DNA of 64,000 bases from Aculops lycopersici (Eukaryota; Arthropoda; Arachnida; Trombidiformes; Eriophyidae). The stretch covers positions 2,473,700 to 2,537,699 of the forward strand of contig WNKI01000002.1 in NCBI GenBank assembly GCA_015350385.1, written 5' to 3'. Positions 63,849-64,000 of this stretch are shown piece by piece (positions within the stretch are counted from its first letter, which is position 1; each line of letters begins with the position of its first letter). The notes under the pieces were generated by a model. That model was not told where the DNA came from. It saw only the letters and a program-made list of their open reading frames with translations, and made no database searches. The translations under genes and the position numbers were made by a program.

Positions 63849-64000
63849 CTATTTTGTTGTTGCAACGTATAACAAGTGATCGGATTTTAGCACCGGCAAG
63901 ACGACATCCTCCATATTTGGTATTACGAGGATTTTTCGGAACTCCTCCGCCAGCTTCCTCTCAATCCAATCGGTTACATGTGATAGGTTGACCTCGCGGT
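63849..64000 (-). CDS. C-terminus of a protein continuing beyond the window (possible SMP-type lipid-transfer protein)
   Basis: The minus-strand frame is open from the window edge to the TAG at 63851-63849, giving 49 residues. It reads NLSHVTDWIERKLAEEFRKI and then LVIPNMEDVVLPVLKSD. The amphipathic helix with PNMEDV resembles the end of synaptotagmin-like, mitochondrial and lipid-binding protein (SMP) domains of the TEX2/PDZD8 type. That assignment is from memory of the family pattern and is weak. The neighbouring frames have early stops while this one is open and well ordered, which supports a true exon. Confidence 0.5.
   Translation of the reverse strand, partial: REVNLSHVTDWIERKLAEEFRKILVIPNMEDVVLPVLKSDHLLYVATTK

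Noticed and set aside
1..64000. tRNA, rRNA or CRISPR features
   Set aside because: No cloverleaf with an intact GGTTCGAAT-type T-loop was noticed, nor any regular array of repeats with spacers. The repeats present are microsatellites and coding repeats.

Overview
The window is nuclear DNA of an animal, most likely an arthropod. The clearest marker is a calcitonin-like diuretic hormone 31 (DH31) precursor of arthropod type. The other gene families are eukaryotic housekeeping or metazoan signalling genes: scribbler/ZNF609, Integrator subunit 3, eIF2A, PDK1, NUP42, SF3B5, FBPase, UFSP2, soluble guanylate cyclase, mitochondrial EF-G, GPN1, IPMK and ATP synthase epsilon. Most genes are single open frames, and most of the introns found are short (85-170 nt). 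Such an intron-poor animal genome would fit an acariform or eriophyoid-like mite, but that placement is an inference. There is no sign of bacterial or viral origin. No CRISPR array, rRNA or tRNA was recognised.

Layout. 1-16 kb is gene-dense: the 3' end of an unknown gene (+), scribbler-like (-), INTS3 (-, five exons), eIF2A (+), PDK1-like kinase (-), NUP42 (+), SF3B5 (+, only 33 bp downstream of NUP42) and FBPase (-). 16-25.5 kb is sparser: a microsatellite cluster with an assembly gap, the two-exon DH31 gene (-), UFSP2 (-) and an orphan Cys-rich protein (-). 25.5-54.3 kb looks like a gene desert but is mostly one gene: an atypical soluble guanylate cyclase on the minus strand. Its first 77-nt coding exon is at 54.3 kb. 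It is followed by a 17.2-kb intron, a 2.3-kb exon, a 3.2-kb intron and two more exons ending near 30.57 kb. Inside the giant intron, on the same strand, sits a two-exon short-chain dehydrogenase gene. 55-64 kb is dense again: mitochondrial EF-G1 (+), a Ser-rich single-pass membrane protein with 14-residue repeats (-), GPN1 (+), IPMK (-), a stand-alone E3-binding-domain protein (+), ATP synthase epsilon (-) and the C-terminus of another gene (-) running off the window.

The genes do not form one pathway. Housekeeping genes (transcription and Integrator, splicing, translation, nuclear export, RNA polymerase II import, mitochondrial energy metabolism) lie in compact divergent or convergent blocks. 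The two regulatory or neural genes (DH31 and guanylate cyclase) sit in large non-coding neighbourhoods, as expected for developmentally regulated loci. Within the guanylate cyclase neighbourhood a 10-mer, CGCTAGGTGC, recurs exactly seven times between 26.8 and 44.3 kb. It is the strongest unexplained non-coding signal seen. The exon structures of INTS3, DH31, the guanylate cyclase and the dehydrogenase were rebuilt by hand from splice consensus and reading-frame continuity.
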